DNA of 64,000 nucleotides from Mucilaginibacter empetricola (GCF_024808665.1 NZ_JANUBZ010000007.1:254172-318171); one strand, 5' to 3'. Shown: positions 42,144 through 51,388, numbered from the stretch's first letter. The notes: generated from the sequence alone by a model not told the origin. Numbers and translations: made by a program.

Positions 42144-44309
42144 ATGACTCCAGTACAAGCACTACAAAAATATTTCGGATATAACAGCTTCCGGCACGAT
42201 CAAGAGGCTATTATCCGGCATGTTTTAAACAAAAAAGATGTGCTGGCACTTATGCCCACCGGTGGCGGCAAATCCATTTGCTACCAGCTACCTGCCGTAA
42301 TGCTGGACGGATTGACCATTGTTATATCGCCGTTGATTGCGTTGATGAAGGACCAGGTCGATAGCCTGAACGTGAACGGCATACCGGCGGCTTTTTTAAA
42401 CTCCAGCCAGTCTACCCAAGAGCAAATTCAGTTGACTACCCGGCTGCGAAATAACCAGGTAAAACTGTTGTACCTGGCGCCCGAGCGTTTGTTTGCTAAT
42501 GAAGGCAAGCTCACCACCTTTTTAAAAACCCTGTCCATTTCATTAATTGCTATTGATGAGGCGCATTGTATTTCGCACTGGGGGCATGATTTCAGGCCGG
42601 AGTACCTGGCGCTGGCAAATTTAAAATTGGAGTTTCCCGGCATCCCCGTTATTGCCCTTACCGCTACTGCCGATAAGCTTACCAAAAAGGATATCCTCGA
42701 TAAGCTGAATCTGAAAGATCCGGCCATTTTTGTTTCGTCCTTTAACCGGGCAAATATCACATACAACGTCATCCCCAAAAAGAACAGTTTTAATCAGCTG
42801 CTGGCTTTTTTAGATTCGCGAAAAGAAGAATCGGGCATTATTTATTGCTTGTCTCGTAAATCAACCGAATCATTGGCGGCCGATTTAAAAGAACAAGGTT
42901 TTTCTGCCGAGGCCTATCACGCCGGTTTGGATAACGACGTTAAGGCCCGTACGCAGGAAGCTTTTTTGCGCGATGAAGTGAAAATTATTGTAGCAACCAT
43001 TGCTTTTGGCATGGGCATCAATAAATCAAATGTACGCTATGTGGTGCATATGGATCTGCCTAAAAACATTGAGGGCTATTACCAGGAAACCGGCCGTGCC
43101 GGGCGCGATGGCTTGCCATCCGAGGCGCTACTACTTTTCTCGCCGGGCGATGCCATTAAGCTGAAACAGTTTGCCCTGATAGAGGACAATCCCGACCAAA
43201 GCCGTATTATGCTCAAAAAGCTGGATGATATGGTGCGTTACTGTCAGTTGCATGCCTGTCGCCGCCAGTTTTTGTTAAAATATTTTGAGGAGGATGCCCC
43301 CACCAATTGCGGCTCCTGTGATTTCTGTTTAACCGAGTTCGAAACGTTTGATGGTACTTTGATTGCCCAAAAGGCATTATCAGCTGTATCACGATTGAAA
43401 GAACGATTTGGCAGCACTTACGTGGTTGATTTTTTACGCGGATCAAAAAACGAAAAGATCCGCATTGAGCTTAAAGAGCTTAAAACCTATGGCATTGGCG
43501 CCGATATCAGCAAAACCGACTGGCAACGTTACCTGCGCGAACTAACCGGAATGGGTTATTTGCAAGTAAGCGATGACGCTTATCCCGTTTTAAGGCTTAC
43601 CCCAAAAAGTGAGGCCGTGCTTAAGGGAACAGAAAAAGTACAACTGGTAAAATCACAAACCATAGAAGAACATCAGCCTGTTACTATAGAAATTCCGGCG
43701 GAAGCTGAGCTACTGGCCGACCTGCGGATTATCCGCCGCGATATTGCCACACACGAAAATGTGCCACCGTACATCATTCTATCCGACGCTACATTGGTAG
43801 AGATGGCTACCTATCTGCCGCAAAGTTTAGATGAGCTGCGTTTAATATCCGGCTTTGGTGATGTAAAGCTGGCGCGATACGGTCGTGAGTTTTTGCTGCC
43901 CGTTAAACAGTATTGCGAGCGTAAAGGCTTATCATCCCAAATAAAACAAAAATCAACCAAAAAGCCGGGCAAGGCCAGGACTGCAGGAAGTGGCAGCACC
44001 TCAAGGTCATCAGATACGGCCCTTGAAAGCTTCAATCTTTTTAAAGCCGGCAAAAGCATTGCCGAGATTGCGGCGGCGCGTGGCTTGTCGCCTACCACTA
44101 TTGAGGGCCATTTGAGTTTTTATATTTACAAAGGCGCCATTGACGTAAGCGAATTTGTTAACGACGAAAAGAAACAATTGATAAAAGATGCCGTTGAAAG
44201 TTATGGTGCCGATAAGCTGAGTCAGCTAAAAGAAATTCTGGGTGCCGATATCAGCTACGGCGAAATTAAGGCAACCATAGCCTGGATGCGGTTGAAAGAA
44301 ATGATATGA
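42144..44309 (+). CDS. recQ: RecQ family ATP-dependent DNA helicase
   Basis: The start is set at ATG 42144 (MTPVQALQKYFGYNSFR), the normal RecQ N-terminus; the open frame further upstream is repeat DNA. The protein has 721 residues: Walker A MPTGGGKS (37-44), IDEAHCISHWGHDFRPEY, motifs V-VI with ETGRAGRDGLPS, a zinc domain with four Cys (CQLHACRRQ, NCGSCDFC), an RQC winged helix, an HRDC domain (about 510-590) and a C-terminal helix-turn-helix tail. It acts in recombination repair and fork restart. Inverted satellite repeats flank the gene. Confidence 0.97.
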   Translation: MTPVQALQKYFGYNSFRHDQEAIIRHVLNKKDVLALMPTGGGKSICYQLPAVMLDGLTIVISPLIALMKDQVDSLNVNGIPAAFLNSSQSTQEQIQLTTRLRNNQVKLLYLAPERLFANEGKLTTFLKTLSISLIAIDEAHCISHWGHDFRPEYLALANLKLEFPGIPVIALTATADKLTKKDILDKLNLKDPAIFVSSFNRANITYNVIPKKNSFNQLLAFLDSRKEESGIIYCLSRKSTESLAADLKEQGFSAEAYHAGLDNDVKARTQEAFLRDEVKIIVATIAFGMGINKSNVRYVVHMDLPKNIEGYYQETGRAGRDGLPSEALLLFSPGDAIKLKQFALIEDNPDQSRIMLKKLDDMVRYCQLHACRRQFLLKYFEEDAPTNCGSCDFCLTEFETFDGTLIAQKALSAVSRLKERFGSTYVVDFLRGSKNEKIRIELKELKTYGIGADISKTDWQRYLRELTGMGYLQVSDDAYPVLRLTPKSEAVLKGTEKVQLVKSQTIEEHQPVTIEIPAEAELLADLRIIRRDIATHENVPPYIILSDATLVEMATYLPQSLDELRLISGFGDVKLARYGREFLLPVKQYCERKGLSSQIKQKSTKKPGKARTAGSGSTSRSSDTALESFNLFKAGKSIAEIAAARGLSPTTIEGHLSFYIYKGAIDVSEFVNDEKKQLIKDAVESYGADKLSQLKEILGADISYGEIKATIAWMRLKEMI

Positions 44310-44555
44310 TGTGCGGGTGTGCGAATGGGGAGATGTGCAGATGAGGGGCTGTGCAGGTGTAGATGTGCTTTTATAGCGATGGGTTTTAAAACTAAGGGGG
44401 GCCGAAACATCAAAATGGGTGTCATGCTGAGGCTCTCGAAGCATGGGGGCAAAGGCCTTAATCGCCATGCCCTCACGTTTTTCATCAGCGGTAATGCATT
44501 GGCGTATACCCAACGCACACCCTTCGAGTGCCTCAGGGTGACACCCACATTAGAT
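44310..44555. repeat. inverted satellite patch and truncated MITE-like palindrome after recQ
   Basis: 44310-44372 holds GATGTGCAGATG-type units, the reverse complement of the satellite before recQ. From 44373 a copy of the long palindrome follows (ATAGCGATGGGTTTTAAAAC, then GTGTCATGCTGAGG and CTTCGAGTGCCTCAGGGTGA). Its middle is expanded and its right terminus is missing. Confidence 0.62.
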
Positions 44556-44607
44556 GTTTGATTTGTTAAAGTGCCCAAAAAATAAGAAAATTGTTGTTGC
44601 GAAAACT

Positions 44608-45945
44608 ATGATAACCACCACTGAACATTTATACCAGCTTTTTCTTCAGCACCCCGTCATCAGTACCGATACCCGCAAAATTGCGCCGGGCAGTTTGTTC
44701 TTTGCGCTAAAGGGCGATAAGTTTGATGCCAACACTTTTGCCAAACAGGCTATCGAGGCCGGAGCAGCATATGCTGTGATTGATAATTCGTCCTATCAAT
44801 TAGGTGATCAGTATCTTTTGGTGGATGATGTGCTTGCTGCACTGCAGGATCTGGCACGACACCATCGCCGTCAACTAAATATTCCGGTTGTTGGCCTTAC
44901 CGGTACCAATGGCAAAACTACTACCAAGGAGCTCATCAACTCTGTCTTATCGCAGCATTTTAAAACGCAGGCTACGCAGGGGAATCTGAACAACCATATC
45001 GGCGTACCACTTACCATTTTAACTATCGACAAAACGCATCAGGCAGCGGTTATTGAGATGGGCGCCAATCACCAAAAAGAAATTGAATTGCTGTGTAGTA
45101 TTTCGCAGCCTAGTCATGGCTTAATCACCAATGTAGGCAAGGCGCATTTAGAAGGTTTTGGTGGAGTTGAAGGGGTAAAAAAAGGGAAAGGCGAGCTTTA
45201 TGATTACTTAAAGCAGTCGGCCGGAGTTGCATTTGTTAATGGCGATAATACCACTTTAATGGAGATGAAAAATGCCCGTGGCCTATCAAATGTTATTCTT
45301 TACGGAACATCGGACAGTGAAAACCTGGTTAGTGGAAAAATAATTGATAACTCACCACTATTAACCTTACAGTGGACCAATAATTCATCATCCAAAACCC
45401 ACAACGTAAAAACACAATTAACAGGGGCTTATAATTTGGATAATATCCTCGCGACCATCTGTATCGGTGTTTATTTTAAGTTGAGCGATGAAGAAATAAA
45501 CAAAGGCATTGAAAGCTATCAGCCTAAAAACAACCGCTCGCAAATTGTACAAACAGCTAGCAATACGCTTATCTGCGATTATTATAATGCCAACCCCAGC
45601 AGCATGTTTGTAGCCGTTGAAAACATTGGCAAACTGACCGCCAACCGTAAAGTTTTGATTTTGGGCGATATGTTTGAAATGGGCGATGAAGCCGCCGTCG
45701 AGCACGAAGCTGTTATTAAAAAAGCAATGGGTACCCCGGTGGATGAACGAATATTTATAGGAAAAGAATTTCAAAAAGCAGGCCTGACTATGGGCTATGA
45801 ACTATCGGCTACGAACTCAAAAACCTTTTATGCTACTGCCGAAGATGCTATTGCCGGGTTAAAAGCAAATCCCATAAAAAATTCAACCATATTAATCAAA
45901 GGCTCACGCGGCATGGCGCTGGAAAGATTGGTGGAGTTGTTTTGA
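44608..45945 (+). CDS. murF: UDP-N-acetylmuramoyl-tripeptide--D-alanyl-D-alanine ligase
   Basis: A 445-residue Mur ligase adding D-Ala-D-Ala to the peptidoglycan precursor. The start is taken at ATG 44608 (MITTTEHLYQLF), not the in-frame ATG 54 bases earlier, because MurF proteins begin this way. The ATP-binding motif TGTNGKTT is at 98-105, with MurF-typical STDTRKIAPGSLFFAL near the N-terminus, IEMGANHQKEIELLC and DYYNANPSSM. It is unusual that murF is not in a dcw cluster here, but this is common in Bacteroidota. Its stop codon lies in the tip of an inverted repeat. Confidence 0.96.
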   Translation: MITTTEHLYQLFLQHPVISTDTRKIAPGSLFFALKGDKFDANTFAKQAIEAGAAYAVIDNSSYQLGDQYLLVDDVLAALQDLARHHRRQLNIPVVGLTGTNGKTTTKELINSVLSQHFKTQATQGNLNNHIGVPLTILTIDKTHQAAVIEMGANHQKEIELLCSISQPSHGLITNVGKAHLEGFGGVEGVKKGKGELYDYLKQSAGVAFVNGDNTTLMEMKNARGLSNVILYGTSDSENLVSGKIIDNSPLLTLQWTNNSSSKTHNVKTQLTGAYNLDNILATICIGVYFKLSDEEINKGIESYQPKNNRSQIVQTASNTLICDYYNANPSSMFVAVENIGKLTANRKVLILGDMFEMGDEAAVEHEAVIKKAMGTPVDERIFIGKEFQKAGLTMGYELSATNSKTFYATAEDAIAGLKANPIKNSTILIKGSRGMALERLVELF

Positions 45946-46221
45946 ATTCGGAATGCGAAATGTCGAATGCGGAATGAGGCTTAGTGTCTGAACGAGGATT
46001 TTTTACACACCGTCTTGTCATCCCGATGAAAGAGGGATCTTCTGCAAGCGACGAACATGTAGCAGACCTTATCCGGCGTAGAAGATGTTTCACTCCGTTC
46101 AACATGACAAAAAGAGGATGATTGGATTGAAAGATCCTGCTGATCTTTTAATCCTAAAAATCCTGGTTCAGACATTGGCGCTTACCCAATTCCGCATTCG
46201 ACATTTCGCATTCCGAATTCA
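45943..46221. repeat. triple-nested inverted repeat whose tips form two stop codons
   Basis: Outer arms of 33 bases (45943-45975 and 46189-46221) are exact reverse complements beginning TGAATTCGGAATGCG. The leading TGA is the stop of murF on the plus strand and, mirrored, the stop of the FAD oxidoreductase on the minus strand. Inside lies a second pair (TGTCTGAAC at 45985-45993, GTTCAGACA at 46166-46174, extended by GGATTTTT/AAAAATCC). The innermost unit contains a TTGTCATCCCGATGAAAG-type interspersed repeat. Confidence 0.75.
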
Positions 46222-47355
46222 CAACGCCAGCTTCGCTACTTCTTCGCCAACCAGACTGCCCATGGCTACGCCCATGCCGTTGCAGCGTACGGCGCAAAAT
46301 ATATTGGGTTCCACTTCTTTTACAATTGGGCTAATGTCATCACCAAAGCCCATAATGCCGCTCCACCAGTAGTCAATTTCAAAACTTTGGTCGGGCAGTA
46401 TCATTTCCTTTAAATAATGGGTTAGTTTAGCTTTTACCTCTTCCGTGTGTCCAAACTCCCAGGTTTCTTCGCTATTAAAATCAATATTACGGCCACCGCC
46501 AAAAAGCACGCGGTTATCAATATTGCGGAAATAGTAATAGCCCTCATCAAAATGATAAGTGCCTTTCAGTTTTAAATCAGGGATAGGTTTGGTTACCAGC
46601 ACCTGTCCCCTGCCCGGTACAACTTTTAGTTCGGGGAACAGCTGATTGGCAAAAGCATTGGTTGCCAGTATTACTTTGCCTGCTTTAAAACGCCCTTGCG
46701 AGGTGCGCAGTGAAATATGTGCCTCCTCATTTTCAATCTGTTGTATTTCGCAGCCGTTTAAAACCAGCACGCCCAGGTGGTATACCTTATTTAATAAGGC
46801 ACGCATCATTTTGCCAGTATGTAGCTGACCTTCAAAGGGATTATAAATCATCCGGCTTACGCCCTTAAACCCAAATGCTGCTATTTTGGCATTAGCGACT
46901 GAATAAATGTCGGTTTTTCCGATAGCGTTTTTCAGTAAGTTATTGATATAGGGAATCTGTTCAATGCGTTCATCAGCCAAAGCGGTTTCACCATCCATAA
47001 ACAATTCATAACCGCCATGCTGATAGTATTCGATATTAGCATCGCCCAAATTCTCTCTTAACCTTTGCAGGCCGCGCCATTTATAATTAACCAGGCGGGC
47101 AACTTCTTCTTCCGGTGCATCTTTTAAATATGCAACTTGCTCTGATACAGTACCAAAGCAGGCAAATCCGGCATTTTTGGTACTGGCACCGGTAGGCAAA
47201 AAGCCTCGCTCCAATACCAGCACTTTTAAGGCGGGTTGCTGCTGTTTTAAATGCAGGGCAGCGCTGAGGCCAACAATGCCGCTGCCTATAATAATGATAT
47301 CCGCATTATCAATAAACGCAGTGCGCTCCCAGTATGAAAATGTATTTGCTGACAT
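46219..47355 (-). CDS. FAD-dependent amino-acid oxidase-like oxidoreductase (DAO family)
   Basis: A 378-residue flavoprotein. The dinucleotide motif GSGIVG is at 24-29 in DIIIIGSGIVGLSAALHL. Further signatures are LERGFLPTGASTKNAGFACFG (in parts, about 48-69), VILATNAF and RGQVLVTKPI, and the C-terminal WWSGIMGFGDDISPIV. It resembles the gamma-glutamylputrescine oxidase/glycine oxidase branch that oxidises secondary or primary amines with release of peroxide. The substrate is unknown. It is convergent with murF, and their stop codons lie in a shared inverted repeat. Confidence 0.9.
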   Translation of the reverse strand: MSANTFSYWERTAFIDNADIIIIGSGIVGLSAALHLKQQQPALKVLVLERGFLPTGASTKNAGFACFGTVSEQVAYLKDAPEEEVARLVNYKWRGLQRLRENLGDANIEYYQHGGYELFMDGETALADERIEQIPYINNLLKNAIGKTDIYSVANAKIAAFGFKGVSRMIYNPFEGQLHTGKMMRALLNKVYHLGVLVLNGCEIQQIENEEAHISLRTSQGRFKAGKVILATNAFANQLFPELKVVPGRGQVLVTKPIPDLKLKGTYHFDEGYYYFRNIDNRVLFGGGRNIDFNSEETWEFGHTEEVKAKLTHYLKEMILPDQSFEIDYWWSGIMGFGDDISPIVKEVEPNIFCAVRCNGMGVAMGSLVGEEVAKLAL

Positions 47356-47484
47356 TTGATTTACTATTTAACGGAATACTTTTTGATTTAGATAAAAAGT
47401 GGAAGACTCTCAGTCTATCATCAAAAATATAGAATTATTGACGATTTGACTCAAGACTCCGGACTTAAAACTCAATACTAAAAC

Positions 47485-48213
47485 ATGGATCATTTATCAT
47501 TTATAACAGCATACATCAATACAGGCTCAGCCTGGTTGTTGATGATTCTTATTGCGGTAGTTAGCTTTATTGTGCAATGGCGCTTTAAAAGCAAATTTAA
47601 AACCTATTCAGAAATTCCGTTGCTATCAGGCCTTTCGGGCCAGGAAGTTGCCGAGCGGATGCTGCGCGACAACGGTATTTACGATGTACAGGTTATTTCT
47701 GTTGAAGGACAACTAACGGACCATTATAACCCCGAAACAAAAACGGTTAACCTGAGTCCGGATGTTTATTATAGCCGCAGTGTGGCATCTGCTGCGGTTG
47801 CAGCGCACGAGTGCGGGCATGCGGTGCAACATGCCAGGGCCTACGCCTGGTTAAGTTTCCGCTCGGCCTTGGTTCCGGCTATTAACGTGGCATCAACCTT
47901 AACTCAATGGACCTTATTTATCGGGGTGATGTTATTGTTTTTTACCAACAACCCGCTGGTGCTGGCTATTGGCGTAGTCGCATTGGCGTTGGTTACCACT
48001 TTTAGTTTCATAACCCTGCCGGTTGAGTTTGATGCAAGTCGCCGCGCTTTGGCCTGGCTCAATAATAATTACACTGTAATGCAAACCCGCGAAGAGCATG
48101 AACAGGCAAAAGATGCCCTGTGGTGGGCGGCCATGACTTATGTAGTTGCTGCCCTAAGCGCATTAGCCACACTATTATATTATGCTTCGTTTTTGTTTAA
48201 CAGAAGAAACTAA
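47485..48213 (+). CDS. YugP-type neutral zinc metallopeptidase, membrane-bound
   Basis: A 242-residue protein with membrane helices at about 14-32, 133-155, 157-178 and 215-235. The zinc site HECGH (108-112) and the following LPVEFDASRRA (178-188), whose Glu is the likely third ligand, are the hallmarks of the YugP/DUF family. SGQEVAERMLRDNGI (51-65) is also conserved. Its role in the cell is not established. A bidirectional terminator separates it from the convergent AidA/PixA gene. Confidence 0.92.
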   Translation: MDHLSFITAYINTGSAWLLMILIAVVSFIVQWRFKSKFKTYSEIPLLSGLSGQEVAERMLRDNGIYDVQVISVEGQLTDHYNPETKTVNLSPDVYYSRSVASAAVAAHECGHAVQHARAYAWLSFRSALVPAINVASTLTQWTLFIGVMLLFFTNNPLVLAIGVVALALVTTFSFITLPVEFDASRRALAWLNNNYTVMQTREEHEQAKDALWWAAMTYVVAALSALATLLYYASFLFNRRN

Positions 48214-48233
48214 GGTTGAAGCTGAACGTTTTA

Positions 48234-48277
48234 AAATAAGGCTGTGATCGATAACCCGGTTACAGCCCTATTTTTTA
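48234..48277. terminator. bidirectional terminator between the peptidase and AidA/PixA genes
   Basis: AATAAGGCTGTGA pairs with TTACAGCCCTATT around a 13-base loop, with T6 after and A-rich sequence before, so it can serve both convergent genes. Confidence 0.75.
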
Positions 48278-48281
48278 TGGT

Positions 48282-48860
48282 TTATTTTTTGCTCTTTGGT
48301 TTGCTTGTTGGCCCATCATTACCTGGCTGTAAATAATCAAGATAAATAATAGGGCTCCACGTAAAATAGCCGATAGTTTGCCCATTTTTATTATCCACCA
48401 ACGTAAAAAATATCCCATCTTCCAGGGCTGTCGTTGGTAGTTCAGTATATCTCAAAACCGTGCTGACCTGGTTCACAAATTTCGTGGGCTTTTTAACCGG
48501 CGGATTGCCCGTAGCCAGGTAGGTTTTTACTGCTTTGCACGAATAATAGGAAATATCAATTACTGATTTGTTGGCAAAACCATTATAAAGGAAGGCTGTT
48601 TGACTGCGATTATTATCTATCGTAGTAATAGCCCATCTGATGGTACCTCCTCTTTCGGCATTGACATGTAATTCCGGTTGATCTCCGGAATTATCTATAA
48701 TGGTACCAAATGGCGTGATCATCAGTATATAAATACCTGTTGCGCTGTATATGCCTATCGGCGTGGGCGAATCTGCCGAGCCGGCTAAAAGCGCATCATC
48801 TGTCACCTGTGCGGCCAGTTGTGATCCATCAACCACAATTAATATATCAATTGTTGCCAT
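48282..48860 (-). CDS. AidA/PixA family inclusion-body protein, copy 1
   Basis: A 192-residue protein with the family start (MATIDILIVVDGSQLA) and the conserved core motifs (GIYILMITPFG, ELHVNAERGGTIRWAITTIDNN, FTWSPIIYLDY). The AidA/PixA family was named after proteins forming intracellular inclusions in Photorhabdus and Xenorhabdus; the function is unsettled, with links to stress and secondary metabolism. It is paralogous to the next gene upstream but ends in a basic tail (GPTSKPKSKK). A terminator between the two shows separate transcription. Confidence 0.85.
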   Translation of the reverse strand: MATIDILIVVDGSQLAAQVTDDALLAGSADSPTPIGIYSATGIYILMITPFGTIIDNSGDQPELHVNAERGGTIRWAITTIDNNRSQTAFLYNGFANKSVIDISYYSCKAVKTYLATGNPPVKKPTKFVNQVSTVLRYTELPTTALEDGIFFTLVDNKNGQTIGYFTWSPIIYLDYLQPGNDGPTSKPKSKK

Positions 48861-48889
48861 AGTTTAATTTTTTGTTGTCCTTAAAAATT

Positions 48890-48921
48890 AAAGGCCGTTG
48901 CAGAAAATCGCAACAGCCTTT
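48890..48921 (-). terminator. terminator after AidA/PixA copy 2
   Basis: Arms AAAGGCCGTTGC and GCAACAGCCTTT (one mismatch) around an eight-base loop. It lies between the two paralogous minus-strand genes. Confidence 0.72.
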
Positions 48922-48946
48922 CTTTTAGTAGTATCCGTTTAAACGT

Positions 48947-49480
48947 TTAATTAACGATGATAAATGGATCCCATAAAAAGTAGCCTATGATGCTACCGTT
49001 GGAATTGTTTACCAGGGTAAATGATAAAGTGTACTGAATAGTGAGACCAATTTGCAGAATGGTTCCTGAAACGGTGCTTACCTGATTAATAAATTTTGTA
49101 GGCGTGCTTGCCGGTGGGTTACCGGTAGCCAAATAAGCATACGCTTGTCCCGAAGCATATGATAAAGGGGTGTTAATAGCTGTGCCCGGGTTGAATGATG
49201 AGCCATACAAATACGCTGTTTGATCAAAATTATTATCAAACGTAGTGATGGCCCATTCTACAGTATCGCCGCCATTTGCACTGATCTGTAATTCTGATTG
49301 TCCCTGGGTTCCATTGCTGATAGAACTGTTAGGCGCAATCATTGCGATGTAAACATTTGATGAGCTATAAGAGCCCAAGTTAGTTGGTGAACCCGCTGAG
49401 CCGGGAGAAAGACTGCCATCTTTTACCTGTTGAGCCAGTGTTGCACCGTCAACTGCGATTAAGACATTAATTGTTGCCAT
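48947..49480 (-). CDS. AidA/PixA family inclusion-body protein, copy 2
   Basis: A 177-residue paralogue with MATINVLIAVDGATLAQQV at the start, VYIAMIAPNSS, ELQISANGGDTVEWAITTFDNN, YLATGNPPASTPTKFINQVS and a C-terminal FLWDPFIIV. It shares the same order of motifs with copy 1 and has no basic tail. No signal peptide is present, so it is probably cytoplasmic. The pair probably arose by tandem duplication. Confidence 0.85.
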   Translation of the reverse strand: MATINVLIAVDGATLAQQVKDGSLSPGSAGSPTNLGSYSSSNVYIAMIAPNSSISNGTQGQSELQISANGGDTVEWAITTFDNNFDQTAYLYGSSFNPGTAINTPLSYASGQAYAYLATGNPPASTPTKFINQVSTVSGTILQIGLTIQYTLSFTLVNNSNGSIIGYFLWDPFIIVN

Positions 49481-50040
49481 GGTTTAGTTTTATTTGGTTT
49501 TTCTCCTACTCATAAGGCTTTTCGGAATTTCGCCCCCGCCGTAATTACCACGCAGGCAGGCCCGTTTTTTAACGTGGTAGCTGATCTCCACGTATCTTAA
49601 GTGTTTTAAAGGGCAAATGCTATTGTTACCGGATAATCGTTTAGGTTTATTTATACATTAATCAATGATTTAATTATTAACCATTAATTACAATGCAAGT
49701 TAGCTGAGCTAAATAAATTTCGGTATAGTGATTACACCCATTTTGATGGGGTTTTATCAGCGGTGTGCAAACAGGGTATAAGTACGGTATTTGACTGTTT
49801 ATTTCACGGGTGAAGCTTTGTAATTGCTGTCAGGTTAAAATCCGCCGCCGGCCCATCAGTCAGAATGGGATATAGGTATAAGCTCCCGGTAAACAAAAAA
49901 TGCCCAATATACCATACACTTTTTGCTTAAATAAACGCTAAACGATGTTCAACCTGCGTTATAATTGTTACCATACAGCGCATTAGCGTTTTGGCTTTAT
50001 AATTGACTTAAGCCTTTGTATATATCAAAATACATCTACC
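49481..50040. other. intergenic region between AidA/PixA and YXWGXW genes
   Basis: No coding frame seen on either strand. Contains an inverted repeat ACCACG/CGTGGT (about 49546-49587) and AT-rich sequence. Two divergent promoters are expected here, but no exact -7 box was assigned. Confidence 0.4.
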
Positions 50041-51168
50041 ATGAAAAAAATAAAAATATTGTTTTTAGCCTCCGCTCTATGTTTTGCAGCGTCGGCTACT
50101 TTTGCGCAGGTAAGCGTAGGTATATCGGTGGGCATTGCCCCGCCGGCTTTGCCCGTCTATGTTCAACCGGAGTGTCCAACCGATGGCTATTTATGGCAGC
50201 CTGGCTATTGGGCTTATGATCCTTCTGACGGTTATTACTGGGTACCCGGTGTATGGGTTGCCCCACCTAACCCCGGCCTATACTGGACTCCAGCTTACTG
50301 GGGCTATGAAGGTGGCTCTTATGGTTTCCACATTGGTTACTGGGGCCCGCACGTAGGCTTTTATGGCGGTATTAATTATGGCTATGGCTACGGCGGTGTT
50401 GGCTTTGTTGGCGGAGGATGGTCAGGCGGGCATTTTCGCTATAACACAGCCGTAGTAAACGTTAACAGAACAGTGGTACATAATACTTATATAAACCGAA
50501 CTGTTATTGTTAACAATAACAACCATACCAGCTTTAACGGCCCCGGTGGTGTAAACCGTCGTCCAAATACGCAGGAACAAGCTGCAATGAGAGATCATCA
50601 TGTGCAGCCTACTTCACAACAGCTTTCACATCAGCAGGCCGCCAGCCATAACAGAAGCCAGTTTGCATCTGTAAACCATGGCAAACCTGCAGCAGCTGCC
50701 ATGAACCGCGTTAACGGCAAATCATTTAATCAAACCGGCAGAACAGTAAGTGCGGCTACCATGCAACGCAATAATGCAAGGGCCGCTAATAATCAAGCAA
50801 ATGTGCGTCATAACAATGCAGCAACTCCGGTTAATCACCAAGCCGCTGTAAAACCTCAGGCGCGTCAGGCACAACAGCAACATACTAATAACACGCAGGC
50901 TAATCGCACGCAAGCTCGCCCGGCGCAACAACAACACGCCAATACGCAGGCTAATCGTCCGCAGCAGCAACGTGTTCAACAACAACATGCAACTGTCCAA
51001 CGGTCACAGCCAGTACAACGTGCTCAACAAGCTCCGGCACAACGTTCGGCACCGCAGCCAAGGCCACAACAGGCCCGTATGCAGGAGCCGCAACATGCTC
51101 CACAGCCGCAGCAACAACATGCTCAGGCCAGGCCTCAGCAACAGCACGGTAACGAAAAACATAGATAA
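50041..51168 (+). CDS. YXWGXW repeat protein, copy 1
   Basis: A 375-residue secreted protein. After a signal peptide (about 1-22, ATFAQ), residues 40-130 carry aromatic repeats of the YXWxPGxW/YWGxxGxYxF type (GYLWQPGYWAYD, YYWVPGVW, YWTPAYWGY), then Gly/Tyr-rich GGINYGYGYGG. The rest (about 180-375) is low complexity, rich in Gln, His, Asn, Ala and Arg, suggesting an extended or adhesive segment. Function unknown; an envelope or biofilm role is possible. A close paralogue lies downstream. Confidence 0.88.
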   Translation: MKKIKILFLASALCFAASATFAQVSVGISVGIAPPALPVYVQPECPTDGYLWQPGYWAYDPSDGYYWVPGVWVAPPNPGLYWTPAYWGYEGGSYGFHIGYWGPHVGFYGGINYGYGYGGVGFVGGGWSGGHFRYNTAVVNVNRTVVHNTYINRTVIVNNNNHTSFNGPGGVNRRPNTQEQAAMRDHHVQPTSQQLSHQQAASHNRSQFASVNHGKPAAAAMNRVNGKSFNQTGRTVSAATMQRNNARAANNQANVRHNNAATPVNHQAAVKPQARQAQQQHTNNTQANRTQARPAQQQHANTQANRPQQQRVQQQHATVQRSQPVQRAQQAPAQRSAPQPRPQQARMQEPQHAPQPQQQHAQARPQQQHGNEKHR

Positions 51169-51174
51169 TTTTTC

Positions 51175-51356
51175 ATAACGATGGGTTTAAAACAAAGAGT
51201 GTTCGAAACATTAAAAAGGGTGTCATGCTGAGGCACTCGAAGCATGTGGGCAAAGGCCTCTGCGCTCACCCTTCGAGTGCCTCAGGGTGACATCCCTATC
51301 ATATTTCGTAATAAAACCAAGGTTTCGAACACTCGGGGTTTAAAACCCATCGTTAT
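51175..51356. repeat. complete MITE-like long palindrome
   Basis: A 182-base element. It begins ATAACGATGGGTTTAAAAC (51175-51193) and ends with the exact inverse (51338-51356). Inner inverted pairs follow, such as GTTCGAAAC/GTTTCGAAC and TGAGGCACTCGAAG/CTTCGAGTGCCTCA, so the whole can fold into one long hairpin. No coding frame. Related copies lie at 41552-41965, 44373-44555 and 63221-63250. Confidence 0.78.
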
Positions 51357-51363
51357 TTTTGAA

Positions 51364-51388
51364 AAACCTGCTTTTGAGCGGGTTTTTT
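51364..51388 (+). terminator. terminator after YXWGXW copy 1
   Basis: AAACCTGC/GCGGGTTT stem around TTTTGA (one G-T pair) with a T7 tail. It lies just past the inserted palindrome, so the element probably landed between the gene and its terminator. Confidence 0.82.

Noticed and set aside
45896..46175. Short minus-strand frames (MLNGVKHLL, VERSETSS-like peptides)
   Set aside because: Translations of an interspersed inverted repeat common in this group, not genes.
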